A DNA stretch of 64,000 nucleotides from Neovahlkampfia damariscottae (GCA_016618085.1 JABLTG010000100.1:1-64000), one strand, 5' to 3'; counted from the stretch's first letter, positions 9,730 to 22,728 are shown. Notes: generated by a model from the letters alone, not told the origin. Numbers and translations: made by a program.

Positions 9730-12092
9730 ATGAGTTCATTAGAAGAAAGAACAGCAAGAAATAGACAATCCATGTCAAAAATGGCTTTATTTGAATCAAC
9801 AGTTAGAAAATCAGAAAGAAATAGATCCTTTGTCAATCGAAAAAGTGATGATTTTGAAAATAATGATTCTCCAAGAAGAATTCCTTTCCTAACGAATGAT
9901 TTGTATTCTCTTGACTTACCAACAAACAAATGGTCAAGAATAGATACATCAGGAAAAGTACCTTCAGAAATTGAATATCACAATAGTGTCATACATGAAG
10001 ATTGTATGTACACTTTTGGAGGTTTGTTTTCAGAAAATTAAAAAAAAGGATATGATGGTGTTAGGACAAATTCTCTATTTTTATATAATTTTAAAACAAA
10101 AGAATGGAAATTACTAAAATGTACCGGAGATATTCCAACTTACAGACAAGAAAGTAATTTTGAAAAAATTAACATAAAATTACAGGTTCTTGTTGTGTTT
10201 ATAATGATAATTTGTATATTTTTGGTGGATGGGATATATCTTGCACAAATGATTTATACATACTAGATTTGAAAAAATTAAGGTTCCAAAGAATTTTTGC
10301 ACTTGGACAAATTCCCACTAAAAGGTATAAACATTCTGCTGTTATTTATAAACATTCAATGTATATTTTTGGTGGTCGAGATAACCATGGATTCCAATTG
10401 AATGATTTTCTTGAATTCAATATCAAAAAACAGTTATGGATTAAAATAGGAGGTGAGTCAAAAGGAAATGATAATATCCCTGCAAAATTATCGGGACATA
10501 CAGCAATAGTATATAAATCTTCAATGTATGGTAAGAATAAAGATCAAAAAGAATTCTTAACTTTTTGAGTATTTGGTGGTATTGATAGGTTAAAAAATTA
10601 TTCCAACTCTGTATATGAATTTAACTTTGAAACGAAAAAATGGAAATTATTTGAAGTTAAAGGAAGAATACCAAGTAAAAGATATTCACATTCCGCTATT
10701 TTGTATAATGAAAAAATGTATATCTTTGGTGGATTCAATGGTTTAACAATGTTGAATGAAGTTTATGAATTAGACTTTAATAATCAAAATGGTCCAATTT
10801 GGAAATTTGTATCTACAAGTGGTAAAATATGTGGTAGAAAAGGACATTCTTCTGTCATCAGAAATGATCAAATTTTCATTTTTGGAGGTGACGAAAAAAC
10901 AGATGATTCATTCAATGATAAAAAGATATTGAAATTTCTGAGTCAATTTTTAGAAGAAAAAAGTTATTCTGATGTTCAAGTTGCGTTAAAAACCAAAAAC
11001 TTTTATTTACATAAATTTATCATTTCACAATCAAACTACTTCAAAAACATGTTAAATGAAGAAATTTCAAAAATAGATTTAGACATCAATATTGAAATTG
11101 AAACTTTTGAATTGATAGTTAAATTCATGTATACTGGTGAAATTAAAACAAAAGATCCTATTCTTTTAGTGAAATTAATTGAAGCTTCTTCAATTTTTGA
11201 AATTGAAGAAATTTCAAAATATTGTTATTCAATCATTTATCAAAAAATTTCAATTGAAAATGTTTTACCAATTTTGATTGTTTCAAATGACTTAAAGATT
11301 AAAAGCGTTAAAGATATCTGCTTTAACTTCTTTTTGAAAAATAAAACAGAATTCATGAAAAAAATCAAGGTTGAATTACCTAATGAATTATTATTCGAAT
11401 TATTGCATGTATCAACATTTATGGATGTACCTGAAAAATTTGATCTTTCAAATATCGATTTTTTAGGCAGAAATCTTTGTTGTCATATTTTAAAGTTGAT
11501 TGAAAATCCTATTTTTTCAGATTTGACAATTGAAACTCAAGATCAAAAATTTAGAACACACAAACTTTTTCTTTCAAAAGTATCAAAATATTTTGATCAA
11601 ATTTTAATTGAAAACCCAAGGATTGAAAAAATCTACTTGGAGGATGAAATTCAATTTGAGACTTTAAAATATTTGATTGAATTCATTTATAAACAGGATA
11701 TTGATGTACTTTTATTGACTTTAAAAGAGTTAGTTAGTATCATTAAAATGTCTGATGTGTTGGAAATACCTCAATTATTGACTTGTTCTGCGAAAAATTT
11801 ACAATCATTTTTATCCACTGAAAATGCATTAGAGATCATGCAATGTTGTGTTGATTATAAAGTGGAACAAGAATTAGAAGAAAGATGTTGGAGAATTGTT
11901 AAGTCAACTCATGTTGATGAAATCTCTTCTGTTATTGTCCAAAGGCAAATTGATCAAATTGATGAGATAATTACAGTCAGGAATGAGTTTCAAAAAAATG
12001 AATTAAAAATGAAGGAGTTTGATTTAGAATTTGACGAAAGAACAAAAGAAATTGAGAAATTAATCAACGAAATCAATTCTATGGTTGATTAA
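9730..12092 (+). CDS. LZTR1-like kelch / double BTB-BACK protein
   Basis: Four exons: 9730..10021, 10049..10153, 10186..10530 and 10570..12092 (754 residues; introns 27, 32, 39 and, between the first two, the shortest seen in the window). Residues ~60-390 form six kelch blades with repeated FGG and YIFGG motifs. Two BTB domains follow: FLEEKSYSDVQVALKTKNFY with LHKFIISQSNYF, and IENPIFSDLTIETQDQKFRT with HKLFLSKVSKYF, each trailed by BACK-like helices. This order is that of LZTR1, a cullin-3 adaptor that ubiquitinates Ras-family GTPases. The C-terminal ~60 residues are coiled coil. Target specificity cannot be read from sequence. I chose the ATG downstream of the TGATTGGTCA element, not the one overlapping it. 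Confidence 0.8.
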
Positions 12093-12252
12093 AATTTGGA
12101 ATATCGATTTGAAGAGTGTTGGATGTATTTTCATCAGGTTTCTTTATTTTTGAATCACAGAGTTTGTTTTAATTAATTGATGTGTATGATAACAATTTGT
12201 TCTCCATAAAGATATAAAATAAAGAAAGAAATGACTAAAATATATTTGTCCA

Positions 12253-12425
12253 TTATTTTGGTAAAATGTTATCAATTTTAACTTGCATCATTGAATAACT
12301 TTGTTGTTTTTCGAATTCATCACGTTTTTTGGTAATATGGTTTTCAATTGAAAGTTTCAACTTGAACTGTTCCAAAACTGGATTCCAATGGGATTCATCA
12401 AAAAACAATGGAGGGTTTACTTGCT
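12253..12425 (-). CDS. short coding exon of an unidentified gene, 5' end not found
   Basis: Minus-strand frame ending in TAA at 12253-12255. It reads EQVNPPLFFDESHWNPVLEQ, then FKLKLSIENHITKKRDEFEK and a tail ending ILPK. Codon use is like neighbouring exons. The frame is blocked upstream by a TGA, and an AG acceptor at about 12426 fits. I could not find an upstream exon with an ATG and a matching GT donor before the tRNA gene. It may be the last exon of a short protein or a relic. No family was recognised. Confidence 0.35.
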
Positions 12426-12514
12426 CTTTTCAACCTCTTTAAAATTCAGTTGAAAAAATGAAACATTAAAACAACTTGATTCTGATTTCTAAGGCATGTT
12501 TATATTATATCTAA

Positions 12515-12596
12515 TCGGGTGTGGTATAGTGGTAGAATTCAAGACTGTCAATTCAACAGTTCTCTTGCGACCCGGGTTCAATTCCCGGCACTCGAG
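12515..12596 (+). tRNA. tRNA-Asp(GTC) with an 11-nt intron
   Basis: Acceptor arms TCGGGTG and CACTCGA pair (one G-U). The T arm is CCGGG-TTCAATT-CCCGG and the D arm contains GTATAGTGGTAG. The anticodon stem CAAGA pairs with TCTTG at 12563-12567, but the loop is too long unless the 11 bases at 12551-12561 are removed. Removal after A37, the universal tRNA intron site, leaves loop CTGTCAC with anticodon GTC at 12547-12549, the standard Asp loop. Confidence 0.9.
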
Positions 12597-12686
12597 ACCG
12601 AATTTTTTTTTCACTTTAATGTGACATTATAAACAATAGATGTAGTTGAAACGTAAGAATAAAATTTTATCTCTGATTTCTTCACT

Positions 12687-14218
12687 TTATTTTAGAGGTT
12701 CAAAAACAATTTCATGAATCTTTGGTCCAAGTATCAAAGCATCGGATGCTTCTTCAATTTTGGAATTTTCATCTTTCAATTTGAATTTGAAATTTTGGAG
12801 TAAGTAGGCCAAGAATATTTTTGATTCCACTAATGCAAAATTATTACCAACACAAGTTCTAGATCCAACTGAAAATGGAAGCCAAGTGAATCTTGAAAAA
12901 TTATTATTTTCAAACCTTTCAGGAATGAATTCTTCCGGATTTTCATAAATCTCTACCGACTAATTGGTGGAATTTAGTGTGATCAAAATTTCTTACATGA
13001 TGCATGGCATAAATATCAAGGAAAATGGATGTTCCTTTAGGTATTTTATAACCTTCTAAGATGACATCTTTGGTGGTTGTTCTTCCCACTCCTGGTGCAG
13101 GTGAAAATAATCTCATTGTTTCTTTGATAACCAATGAAAGATAATTCAATTTTTGAGATGATTCAAAATCACATTCTTTGTTACCCAATACTTCTGTTAT
13201 TTCTTTTCTAGCTTTTTCTTGGACTTTTTGATCTTTAGCTAATAATTGAATTGCAAAAGAAAGAGCATTTGCAGTAGTTTCATGTCCAGCAATGAAGAAG
13301 GCAAATGAATTTGCTTCAAGTTCTTCAAGAGATAATTCTCCATCTTCATGAGCAACAACCATGAAATCAAGCATGGATGTAGGTTTTTCACCATTTTTTA
13401 ATTTTTCTTTTGAAATGTCGATGACTTTTTTGACCAACTCCACTAAAATCATTGATTTGTTTGTCAAATTCTGATGAAAAGCACTAAATGATTCAAATCT
13501 TTTTGTGAACAATAAATACATGATCGTTTTAACATTGAAAAAAGCACTAAAAGCTTCATTATAAGCAAGTAAATCATTTTGAATAGAACCTTCTAAAGAA
13601 CCGAATTCATGATGAAAAATAGTAGATCCTAAGATGTCCCTATGAAAAAGAAAGTGAAATTTGTTTTTTTTTTTACAATGTCATTTTTTGAAGTAAATCA
13701 TGAATATCTGCAACAATTGGATTTTTTTTTATGAGGTCGATTGTTTTTTTTGATTTTTCCATGAATTTAGGTGCATAAATAGATAAATCATAAAATCCAG
13801 GATTAACAGACTTTCTTTGTCTCTTCCATTCATCTCCATTGACAAAAACAACATTATGTGGATTTAACAATCTTCCTGCTCCTACATTGATCATACTGAA
13901 TAGATTTGTTGTTGGTTTAATATATGTCTTTGAATCTGATAAAACAATTTTTGCTGATTCTGCGGATCTAATTGATACAGAGTATTTAAAAAAGTTTAAT
14001 TTCCCATAAATTGAACCAAGTTGATTGTGAAGGATGGTTCCTTTTCTTGACTTTGAGATTGTGTCAAAAAGTGATGAATAAATTGCAGAAAAATATGAAT
14101 CTACAAAGATAAGAGCTTTTCCAGTCTCTGCGTGCACAACAGCTGACTTGAGTTTGTATTCTGAATACTTTATGAAAAGAAAAATAACTACCAATGCCAA
14201 CAAGAGATAAAACAACAT
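12687..14218 (-). CDS. cytochrome P450 monooxygenase
   Basis: Three exons: 14218..13677, 13639..12997 and 12959..12687 (485 residues; 37-nt introns). An N-terminal hydrophobic anchor (MLFYLLLALVVIFLFI) points to the ER membrane. All P450 hallmarks are present: the oxygen-binding I-helix AGHETTA near residue 299, the K-helix ExxR (KETMR) near 354, PERF near 410, and the haem-binding loop FSVGSRTCVG with its thiolate cysteine near 431. The protein therefore looks catalytically competent. The subfamily and substrate cannot be assigned; the I-helix and PERF region resemble CYP4/CYP3-like microsomal enzymes. ATTGGTCA at 14277-14284 lies about 60 bases upstream. Confidence 0.9.
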
Positions 14219-14400
14219 TGTTTTTTGAAAGTGAAGGTGTTGGTCAGCAAAAAAAACTCCGAAATTTATTATTCCTATTGGTCACAAAGTTCTATTTTTA
14301 AATTGATTGAGTTTTCCAATCTTAATAATAGTCAATTTTATTGATGAATTCATGAAATTTCTACTTCAACAAATTCATTGGATTTTTCGATTGAATCACA

Positions 14401-14433
14401 CCAATCAATTTCCTTGAACTTGTTCTCCAATCA
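14401..14433 (+). promoter_or_regulatory. double CCAATCA element before the DDX60-like gene
   Basis: Two copies of CCAATCA, at 14401-14407 and 14427-14433, lie 38 and 6 bases upstream of the ATG at 14439. The spacing and sequence match the recurrent element of this window. Confidence 0.5.
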
Positions 14434-14438
14434 AAACA

Positions 14439-17400
14439 ATGAACATCAGTCTTGCAAAGGGACTTATTTCCTTCTTACATATTGGTAACAAACTTGTTAA
14501 GTTTTATCCTCCTTTTGAACAGGTGATGCCATTGGAAAACCAGAAGTTTTTGAACTGGACAGTTTAATCATGTATGCTTCCAACAGTAAAAGTTACAATG
14601 AAAAGTATGGTGGTGAATTTCTTCAACTTGTCTACACCATAGAAAAACTATTTGATGAATTTCAATCCAGACAAAGAATAATCCAAGTAATTTACAGGAA
14701 AACACCTTCACACAACTGTACTCAGGCTACTGTTCTCTTATTTCGTGAGCTTTTAATTCAACACTTGAAACAAAATACAGAAATACCAGTTTTAGATTTT
14801 GAAACTTGGAAAGAGGGTTTAGAAGATGGTTTATTTGAACAAACACCGACATCTTTTTTCTTTTCCAATTTATTCATTGAAGAATCAAGCAACAGTTCTT
14901 TCATTTCAAAGCTATTCGAAGATTTTTCAATTTTATTGTTGGAAGGTATTTCTTTTGAAGGTTATGAAATTTTTGCTTTTACCTTAACAGAAGATACTAT
15001 AACAACAAACTTTGTTGCTTTTGATGACCGAAATGATTTGAATTTGTGTTTTGATGGAAAGGAATTCAACAGTTTTCTTGTCATGTTTGAAGAACTTTCT
15101 GTATCGCCTTCCATTGAAGTTATTGCCTTTTCATGTCACAAATTAATGAAATCAACTTTTAAAAACGAAAAACTTGAATTTTTTTGTCAAGTTTTGTTGC
15201 TTCAACAATTTATTTCGGAAGAAGTTTCATTGGTGGACAGATGTTTTTGTTGTGAATTGGAAGATGAACAACAAGAAAAAGAAATTTATAGATTTTTACA
15301 AAATGTATCACAAAACTTACTTGGTATCACAAAATGGAAAAATGAAATCAAAATTGATTTGATAGACGGTTTGCTTTTCACAACACTTTTGGTTTCACTT
15401 GAAAAACAAAATTTCACCGATTTTTTGCCAAAAAACAAACAACAATCATTTAAAGATGTATTAATTATGATAGGGTTAAATCCTTCACAATCACAAGAGG
15501 TTTTCTCTTTCAAATTCAAGAAAAATACATCGCTCAACAAAATACAAAATTTAAAAATTAAACTTATTGAAGTGAGGAATAATTTGATCAGTGGTTGTAT
15601 ACCAGAGTTGGAAAAAAATCTAAAATCAAAAAATTTAGAAAAGAAAGTTGAATTGGTTTCAAAAATTTATAAAGACGAACATCATTGGCACAACGGAAAA
15701 TTGTACGCTGAAGATTTTGTCAAAATAAAATTCAGAAAAAAAATGTATCTATCTGAGCAATATGGTAGACTTGAAAGTTATTCCTCAGAAATGAAAAAGA
15801 ATTCAACTTTCAATTTTGGTGTCAAAGTCAAATACTCATCAACCAATGGATGGCAACCAAAATTGAAAGATAAAACTCCACATATTATTGTTTCATTTTG
15901 GAGATCTCAAAGAATTTTAGATTTGAATGTTATTGGAAAATTTCATGAAGATTTGAAGATTAAACAATTGATTGGAATTTCAGAGACCAATTCGGAAACT
16001 CAAATATATAACATGAAACATAGTGACGATTTAATAATCAATAAAGATAACAAGAACTTTTTATGTTCATTGAAAGATATTGATGAACAATTCAATAAAT
16101 TGAAGATTGTTTTTGAACAAAAAAAAGCAAAAAAAGAATTTACTGTTAATGGAGTGTTTATTTCTGGGAAACGATCATTCGATCATGTTATCAATGAGCA
16201 ATTACAAAAACAAAGCCTATCCACTTATTTCAATTTTTTTTCAAATTCGTTGCTCAAAACGAAAGTTGTAAAAAGAGACATTACCCTTTCAATGAAATCA
16301 AAAAAAACGGAAATAGCTTCAAAAAAATTGACATCTAAACAAAGAACATTATTAGAAGTGCAACAAAATAGAAATAAAAAAATTGAAGAGACTTTAGAAG
16401 AATATGAAGATGAAATTAGAAAAGTGATTGAATTTTACCCAAATGAATCATTGGAAAGAATTGAAAGCAAAATGAATTCTACATTGAATGAAAGTCAATC
16501 CTTTATCTGCTTGAAGTATCTCATTGAAGAGCAATTAACATCTTGCACCCTCCAAAAAGATCGTGTCAAGTTGTTTTATGATATCATTGATTTATTGAGA
16601 TATTCAAATCAAACCAAAAAAGATTTTACATCAGATATCATAAAAATAGTAGATAGTGCATTTAAAAAATTGAAATATTTTGATATTTTCATTGAACATA
16701 TTGATTCGTTTAATTTATCGAGCACATTGAAAAAAGGTTTTGTGAAAAAAAAAATTCCAGAAACAAAAAGTAAAGTTCCATTTCATCGTTTTCAATTGAA
16801 ATATGGTGGTGGATTAATGAAAAGAGAAACAGATTCTCAATTTGATCCAAGAATCTCAGAATTTGCTCCTGATAAATGGCAAAGAGAAGTTCTAGATGCA
16901 GTGGAGAATAAAAAGAGTGTAGTGGTTGTTGCACCAACATCTAGTGGAAAAACGTTTATTTCTTATTTTGCTATTCAAGAAGTAATGAATTCAAATAAGA
17001 ATATTGAAGTTTCATCTCAAAAGAAATTGATTGTAATGGTTGCACCAACAAAAGCTTTGGTATCACAAATCTCTGCTGATATTTATTCAAAATATGGAAT
17101 GGTTTTTGGTACATTCACAAGAGAATCACGTGAAAATATGGAACACTGCACTATTTTGATCACAGTTCCTCAATGTCTCGATATTTTATTTTTTTCTCCA
17201 AATAGAAGAGACTGGATTAAAAGAATTGCTTATATAGTTTATGATGAAGTTCATCAAATAGGGAGTGTTGATGGTGAAATTTGGGAGAGATTATTACAAT
17301 TAAATCCTTGTCCATTCATTGCATTAAGTGCTACAATATCTGGACCTCAACCATTCATTGATTGGTTGACGAAAACACAAAAAAGTGAAGCAAAAGATAG

Positions 17401-19762
17401 TGTTGTTTATGTTTCTCATAAATATAGATATTCTGATATCAAGACATCCATTTATTTGCCGAGAGAGAGTCAAAATGATGAAAAGGATTTGGTTAATGTT
17501 CATCCATTTGCACCTTTTGCGTTTGTTCGTCACTTGAACTCTCAATACAACTCAATTCTAAAGGAAATTCAGTTATCACCAAGCGAAACGTTGGAATTAT
17601 ACGATGTAATGACGAAAATTGATTTTGGTGATCATATCAAAGAAAAATTGGTTTTAGAACCTTATGATCCTGCAATATATTTTTCAAAAGTTTTTTGTGT
17701 TGACAGAAGGGAATCAAGAATATATTCTGAAGAATTGACAACAATACTTGCTGGATGGATGAAAGATATCCCAAATTTAGCACAAAATGTATTTAAAAAA
17801 TTATCAAAAAACATCAGAAAGGCAGTCACTGAAACACCAAAGAAAGAAAATATTCTTCAATTTTTAACAGACCTCCGAGATGATGATTTACTTCCTTGTT
17901 TGGTTTTTTCCTTCTCACAAGCTCAATGTGTTAATCTTGCAATATTTCTTGATAATTTTCTTGAAATAAAAAAGAATGAAGCAATGAAAAAGCATCATAT
18001 TTCTCTTGAAAGAATAATGGCTAGAAATGAGAAAATTGAACAATTAATTAAAAGAAAAAACGATGAAATTGAATTGAAAAAAAGAACTTTAGAAGAAATA
18101 GAATTAGATTATGACTTTACGAATCCAATGGAAACGAAGTACTATGAAATTCTAAACAAATATTCATTCTGTGATTTAAATAATACCAACAAAATTTCAG
18201 AAAAAGAAAAAGATTATTGGGTTGATAGAATCATCGGAAAAACTGGTTGGGACCTTAATCATCCATTGATGAGAGCATTAAGAAGAGGTTTTGGTGTTCA
18301 TCATGCTGGATTACCAAAACCATATCGAGATTATGTTGAAGTTCTTTTTCGAAAAAAATGTATTACAACTGTATTTGCAACAGGTACTCTTGCATTTGGT
18401 ATCAATATGCCTTGCAAAACTACTGTCTTTATGCAAGAATCAAATTATTTAACTCCATTAATGTACCATCAAATGAGAGGAAGAAGTGGAAGAAGAGGAT
18501 ATGATAACATTGGACATTGTATATTTTATGATTTTAATCCATATTCTGCTTTAAATTTGATGATTACTCCACTTCCAAATCTTCATGGGCATTATACTTT
18601 AAATGCTTCAACAGTGTTAAGATCATTGGATTTGTTTCAAGAAATAGAAGAAGACAAAGAAAAAAATTTAATTTCTCGTTTGAAGAATTTATTATTACCT
18701 TCATTTGGTTTTGGTCAACCTGATAATTTTGAAGAACAAATTCAATTTCATTACAGATTCATCTTGGAATTCTTATCAAGAAACGAAATTATCAATGAAA
18801 AAGGTTCTCCTGTTGGATTATCAGAAATTGTTTCTCATTTGAATTATGAAGAACCAGTCAATTTTCTATTGGTAAAATTACTTGAAAGTAAAGAAATTAG
18901 AAAATTATGTTCTGGATTTTCTAAAAACAAAGAATCTGTAGGTTTAGAATTAATGAAAATTCTGACACACATTTATGGAAGAATCAAAATCTTCAAAAAT
19001 GACAAAAACAAAGAAGAAAAAAAAATGGAATCTCTTGACGAAGAATATCAAGAAATTATCACAAAGTATAATCAAGAAGTGATGAAATCTTTCTTTGAAA
19101 TTAACTCTATTTTTGCTGAGAACTTTTTGGATATTGCCAATAGCATGATATTACCAATTTCAAAATTGAGTTATTTCAAATCAAATTCATTTGATTTAAA
19201 AGCAAAAATACACACAAAACTTCACAATAATATTCTTCTCAGATCTCCATTTCAAGCAATGAGTGGGTTCAAAAATGTATTTGATTCCCCTCAAGATGTA
19301 TTTGATAACAGAAGACATGATATGTTCTTTGAAAAGAATTTGATTCCTTTGATTGATTTTGGGGATGATATTTCAGGCTACGCTTTTTCTTTTTATAAAA
19401 GTGGAAATGCTTCAATTTTGAAAGAAAAATATGGATTGGTTGGAAAGAAGACATATGATAGTCTTAAAGAATGGGTTCTATTCCTCAAGACTATTGTTAG
19501 AACACTTGAAAATATGTCAAAGAAACCAGATAAAATAGATATCAAAAAATCATCAAATAGTTCAAAAGAAGTCAAAACCCAAACTCATGTTCATGATAGT
19601 GTTCTTGCAACCTTCAAATTTGTGCTTTCAAAATTTGAAGATAATTTCATTAATTCTTCTGAAAACAATTTTGATGATTTCTTTCAAGTTTCTCAAAAAA
19701 GTTTAGATTCAATACACGAAAAAAAACGAAAACAAATTGTTGAGAGATCTGTCATTGAATAA
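14439..19762 (+). CDS. DDX60: DDX60-type Ski2-like DExH RNA helicase
   Basis: Two exons, 14439..14484 and 14523..19762 (1,761 residues; human DDX60 has 1,712). The first exon encodes MNISLAKGLISFLHIG and a 38-nt intron follows. DDX60 proteins are cytosolic helicases linked in animals to antiviral RNA sensing. The helicase core shows Walker A (VAPTSSGKT) near residue 820, the DExH box (DEVH) near 923, SAT (LSATI) and motif VI (QMRGRSGRRG) near 1332. Family-specific stretches include FGTFTRESRENMEHCTILIT and FGVHHAGLPKPYRDYVEVLF. The ~750-residue N-terminal region and the C-terminal winged-helix/helical region are retained, so it is full length. Whether it serves defence or RNA turnover in a protist is unknown. 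Confidence 0.88.
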
Positions 19763-19801
19763 AAATTTTACTTTTTAGTTTTATCCAATCAGAAAACTAT
19801 T

Positions 19802-21310
19802 TTAGAGTTTTGATTTCTTTTTGTAAGAACAGTTTTCAATGATTGTTGCAGTTGCCATACCATGTCCAATACACATTGTTTGTAATCCATATCTTTTTCC
19901 TGTTCTTTCTAATTCATTCACTAATTTTGTCATTAAAATGGCACCAGTGGCACCAAGTGGATGACCATGAGCCATAGCTCCACCATTTGGATTAATTTTT
20001 TCAGTTGGTACTTTCAATGTTTTTTGCCAAGCAGCAACAACTGATCCAAATGCTTCATTGATTTCAAAAACATCAATGTCGTCAATAGTAAGACCTGATT
20101 TGTTAAGAGCTTTTTCAGTTGCAGGAATTACACCATCTAACATCAACTCAACATCAGATCCAACAGCAACTCTTGTAAGAACTTTTGCACGTTTGGTGAA
20201 TCCATATTTTTTACAAGCTTTATCAGAAGCTAATAAAACAGCACTAGCACCATCAGAAATTTGACTTGCAAAAGCAGCTGTAATGACACCTCCTTGCCTT
20301 CGAATTTTAAATTTCATTTTTTTTTTTTTTTTACTTAAATGGAGTTTTCAATTTTTTGAGTTTCTCAACATCAACAGGGTACTTGATACCTTCATCTGTT
20401 TCAACAACTTTTCCATCTTTTGTTTTTATTGGAATAATTTGACTTTTGAAAAATCCATCTCTTGTTGCTTCGTGACATTGTTTGTGACTTCTAACAGCAA
20501 GTTTTTCAAGATCTTCATATTTAATATTATATTTCTTTGCAATTAACTCAGCTGAAATCCCTAAAAAAGAATAAAAATGTTTTTGTGTTAAAACTTACCT
20601 TGATGTAAAAGTTTGTATGGAAAATCTCCAAAACTGAATTTTTGTTCTTTATCTGGGTTCATTGTAAAAACTTCAGGTGAAGAATCTGATCCCATTCTTA
20701 CAACACTCATCATTTCAACTCCTATTCAAAAATTAATATTTTGTGTTCAAACCACAACCAATTGCAACTTCCAAATCTCCAGAAGCAATTCCTTTGAAAA
20801 TTTAATGTACTGATGAATAAAAAACCTTGTGCTGCGAAATGAATCGCTTGTTGTCCAGAACCACACATTCTTCATGCTATGTTAAAAAGACTAAAAAAAT
20901 AAACCTATTCAATTGAACTGTTTTGAATTAATTTGAATTTTTTCTTTTGTTACCTCCTGGTACTTCAATTGGATAACCAGCTTTTAACAAAGCAAGTCTT
21001 GGAATGTTACCTATCAATTGTGATGAGTACATATTTTTAACATACTTCCTTGTTGTTTTACTGGAGTGACGCACCCACAAATAACATCTTCAACGACACT
21101 TTTATCTAGATTATTTCTTTTGGCTAAATTATCAAGAACAGTTGACAATAGAGCAACTGGATGAACTGAGTTAAGAGCTCCAGACTTCATGGGTATTAAT
21201 ACAAATGTTTTATTACTGATTTTCCAATTCCAATTGGAGTTCTTACACAATCTTAAAATCAGTTGAAACTTTTTTTTTGTCAAACCTACAATGAAAACTT
21301 CGTTGACCAT
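19802..21310 (-). CDS. peroxisomal-type acyl-CoA thiolase with C-terminal SKL
   Basis: Ten exons: 21310..21286, 21251..21217, 21184..21046, 21010..20954, 20917..20905, 20869..20826, 20791..20753, 20721..20599, 20560..20335 and 20297..19802 (398 residues; nine introns of 31-38 nt). Thiolases cleave 3-ketoacyl-CoA or condense acetyl-CoA. Visible signatures: VFIVDCVRTPIGIGKS at the N-terminus, nucleophilic cysteine in NRMCGSGQQA, VFEINEAFGS, NPNGGAMAHGHPLGATG, and a C-terminal CIGHGMA loop with the second catalytic cysteine. The extreme C-terminus is SKL, a canonical PTS1, so the enzyme probably acts in peroxisomal beta-oxidation. Exon 5 is a 13-nt microexon; leaving it out breaks the conserved VPGVQLNRMCGSG block. 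Confidence 0.88.
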
Positions 21311-21482
21311 TTTTTTGGTATTGTCCGATTGGTTGAAATACACAAATCAATTTTATCCAGTGACCCAAAGAAAAGGGAATTAAGTTAACAATAACAATGA
21401 AGTACTTTCTCCATCATCCTAAAAAGAATTCATTTCATTGGTTGACTATTTTTCCGGAAACAAAAAACAGTTTGCCACCTTG

Positions 21483-22728
21483 ATGTCAACCAAACCGATT
21501 GACAAAGAAACAGACATTGAAGTTTTTAAAAAAAACTTGAAAGAAATTACAGAAAAATATGAAAAACTTGTACAAGAACAAAAATCAAAAGAAGGTTTCA
21601 ATGAAACAAAATCAAAAGCAGAAAATTTCATAAGAAAAGAAAAAGAAAAATATGAAAAGAAAATGGAAGAAATAAAAGAAAAATTAACAAAATTAGAAAC
21701 CAAAAATATAACCTTGACAAAAAAAAACCTTGAACTGGAAATAGAAATCGAACAAATCCAAATTTTCAAAAAAAAAGAAGCAGATTTGTTACTCAATTTA
21801 AATGAATCAAAAGAAGAAATTTCAAATTTACAAACAAAAAATAAAGAATTAAACTCAGAAATTGAAGAATTAAAAAAAGAAAAAGAAAATTTAACACAAC
21901 AACATGTGAAGGAAATTCAAAAATATAAAAAATACATGAGAGAGAAATTTCCAGATAGTATGACCACAAGTATAAATGGTATGACTTTAGATGCAGTACA
22001 ATTCCATGATGATGAAGAAGATGAAAAGAAAACACCAGAACAACAACCAAACCCAAAAGAAAAAAATACACAAAAAGAAAAACCTGTTTCTTTGGAAAAG
22101 TATACAAAAATATTACCTATAAAAGATTGTGTGGAATCAATTTTGAATTATTTTGAAAATTTACCAAAAGATGTTTTTGATGATGAATTTAGTTCTTCAT
22201 CAAATCCAAGTTCAATTTTTATGATCAACTCAACTTTATGCGAAGTTTTGATAAAAGTGTTTAATCATGGTTTGAATAAGAGCAAATATTGGTTTTCAAA
22301 TGTCTATTTCTGGAATTTTATTGGTGACACTTTGATGCAAGGTAAATTTTATGATTTATCATTCACATTTAGATGAAAAATTATCTGTGTTTTTGGAAAA
22401 GATTAATTCGAAAGTAGATGAAATTGTGCTTCAAAATAAGATTCAATTTCAAGATTCACAATTGTATGAACTCGCATTTCGTTTATTTGTTTTTGAATGT
22501 TTGAATAATCAAAACTTACATGAAATTATTGAATTTTTATTGAGCAAAGAAGAAAATTATTCAAATTTTTACTTGAAAAGAGCATTGTTTTTTGAATCGG
22601 AATTCAGAGAAAAGATTGTTTCGTATTTATCTGTTTTGTCAGTTTTACCTTTTCAATTGAATATTGAAGATTTATTTGGTGATAAACAATATGGTGTTGA
22701 TATTGGTCCTTCAAGATATTATGCTTGA
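21483..22728 (+). CDS. coiled-coil protein with C-terminal RUN domain
   Basis: Two exons, 21483..22341 and 22373..22728 (404 residues; 31-nt intron). Residues ~10-175 are an almost uninterrupted charged coiled coil (K/E/N-rich heptads). A short acidic linker follows. The C-terminal ~170 residues fit a RUN domain: LCEVLIKVFNHGLNK, FWNFIGDTLMQDEKL, LAFRLFVFECLNNQNLHEII, FYLKRALFFESEFREKI and LPFQLNIEDLFG. RUN domains bind Rab, Rap or Arl GTPases and motors in vesicle traffic, so a Rab effector or tether role is a reasonable inference. The open frame upstream starts only with TTG and overlaps the ATTGGTTGA element at 21437-21445, so I chose the first ATG at 21483. Confidence 0.65.
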
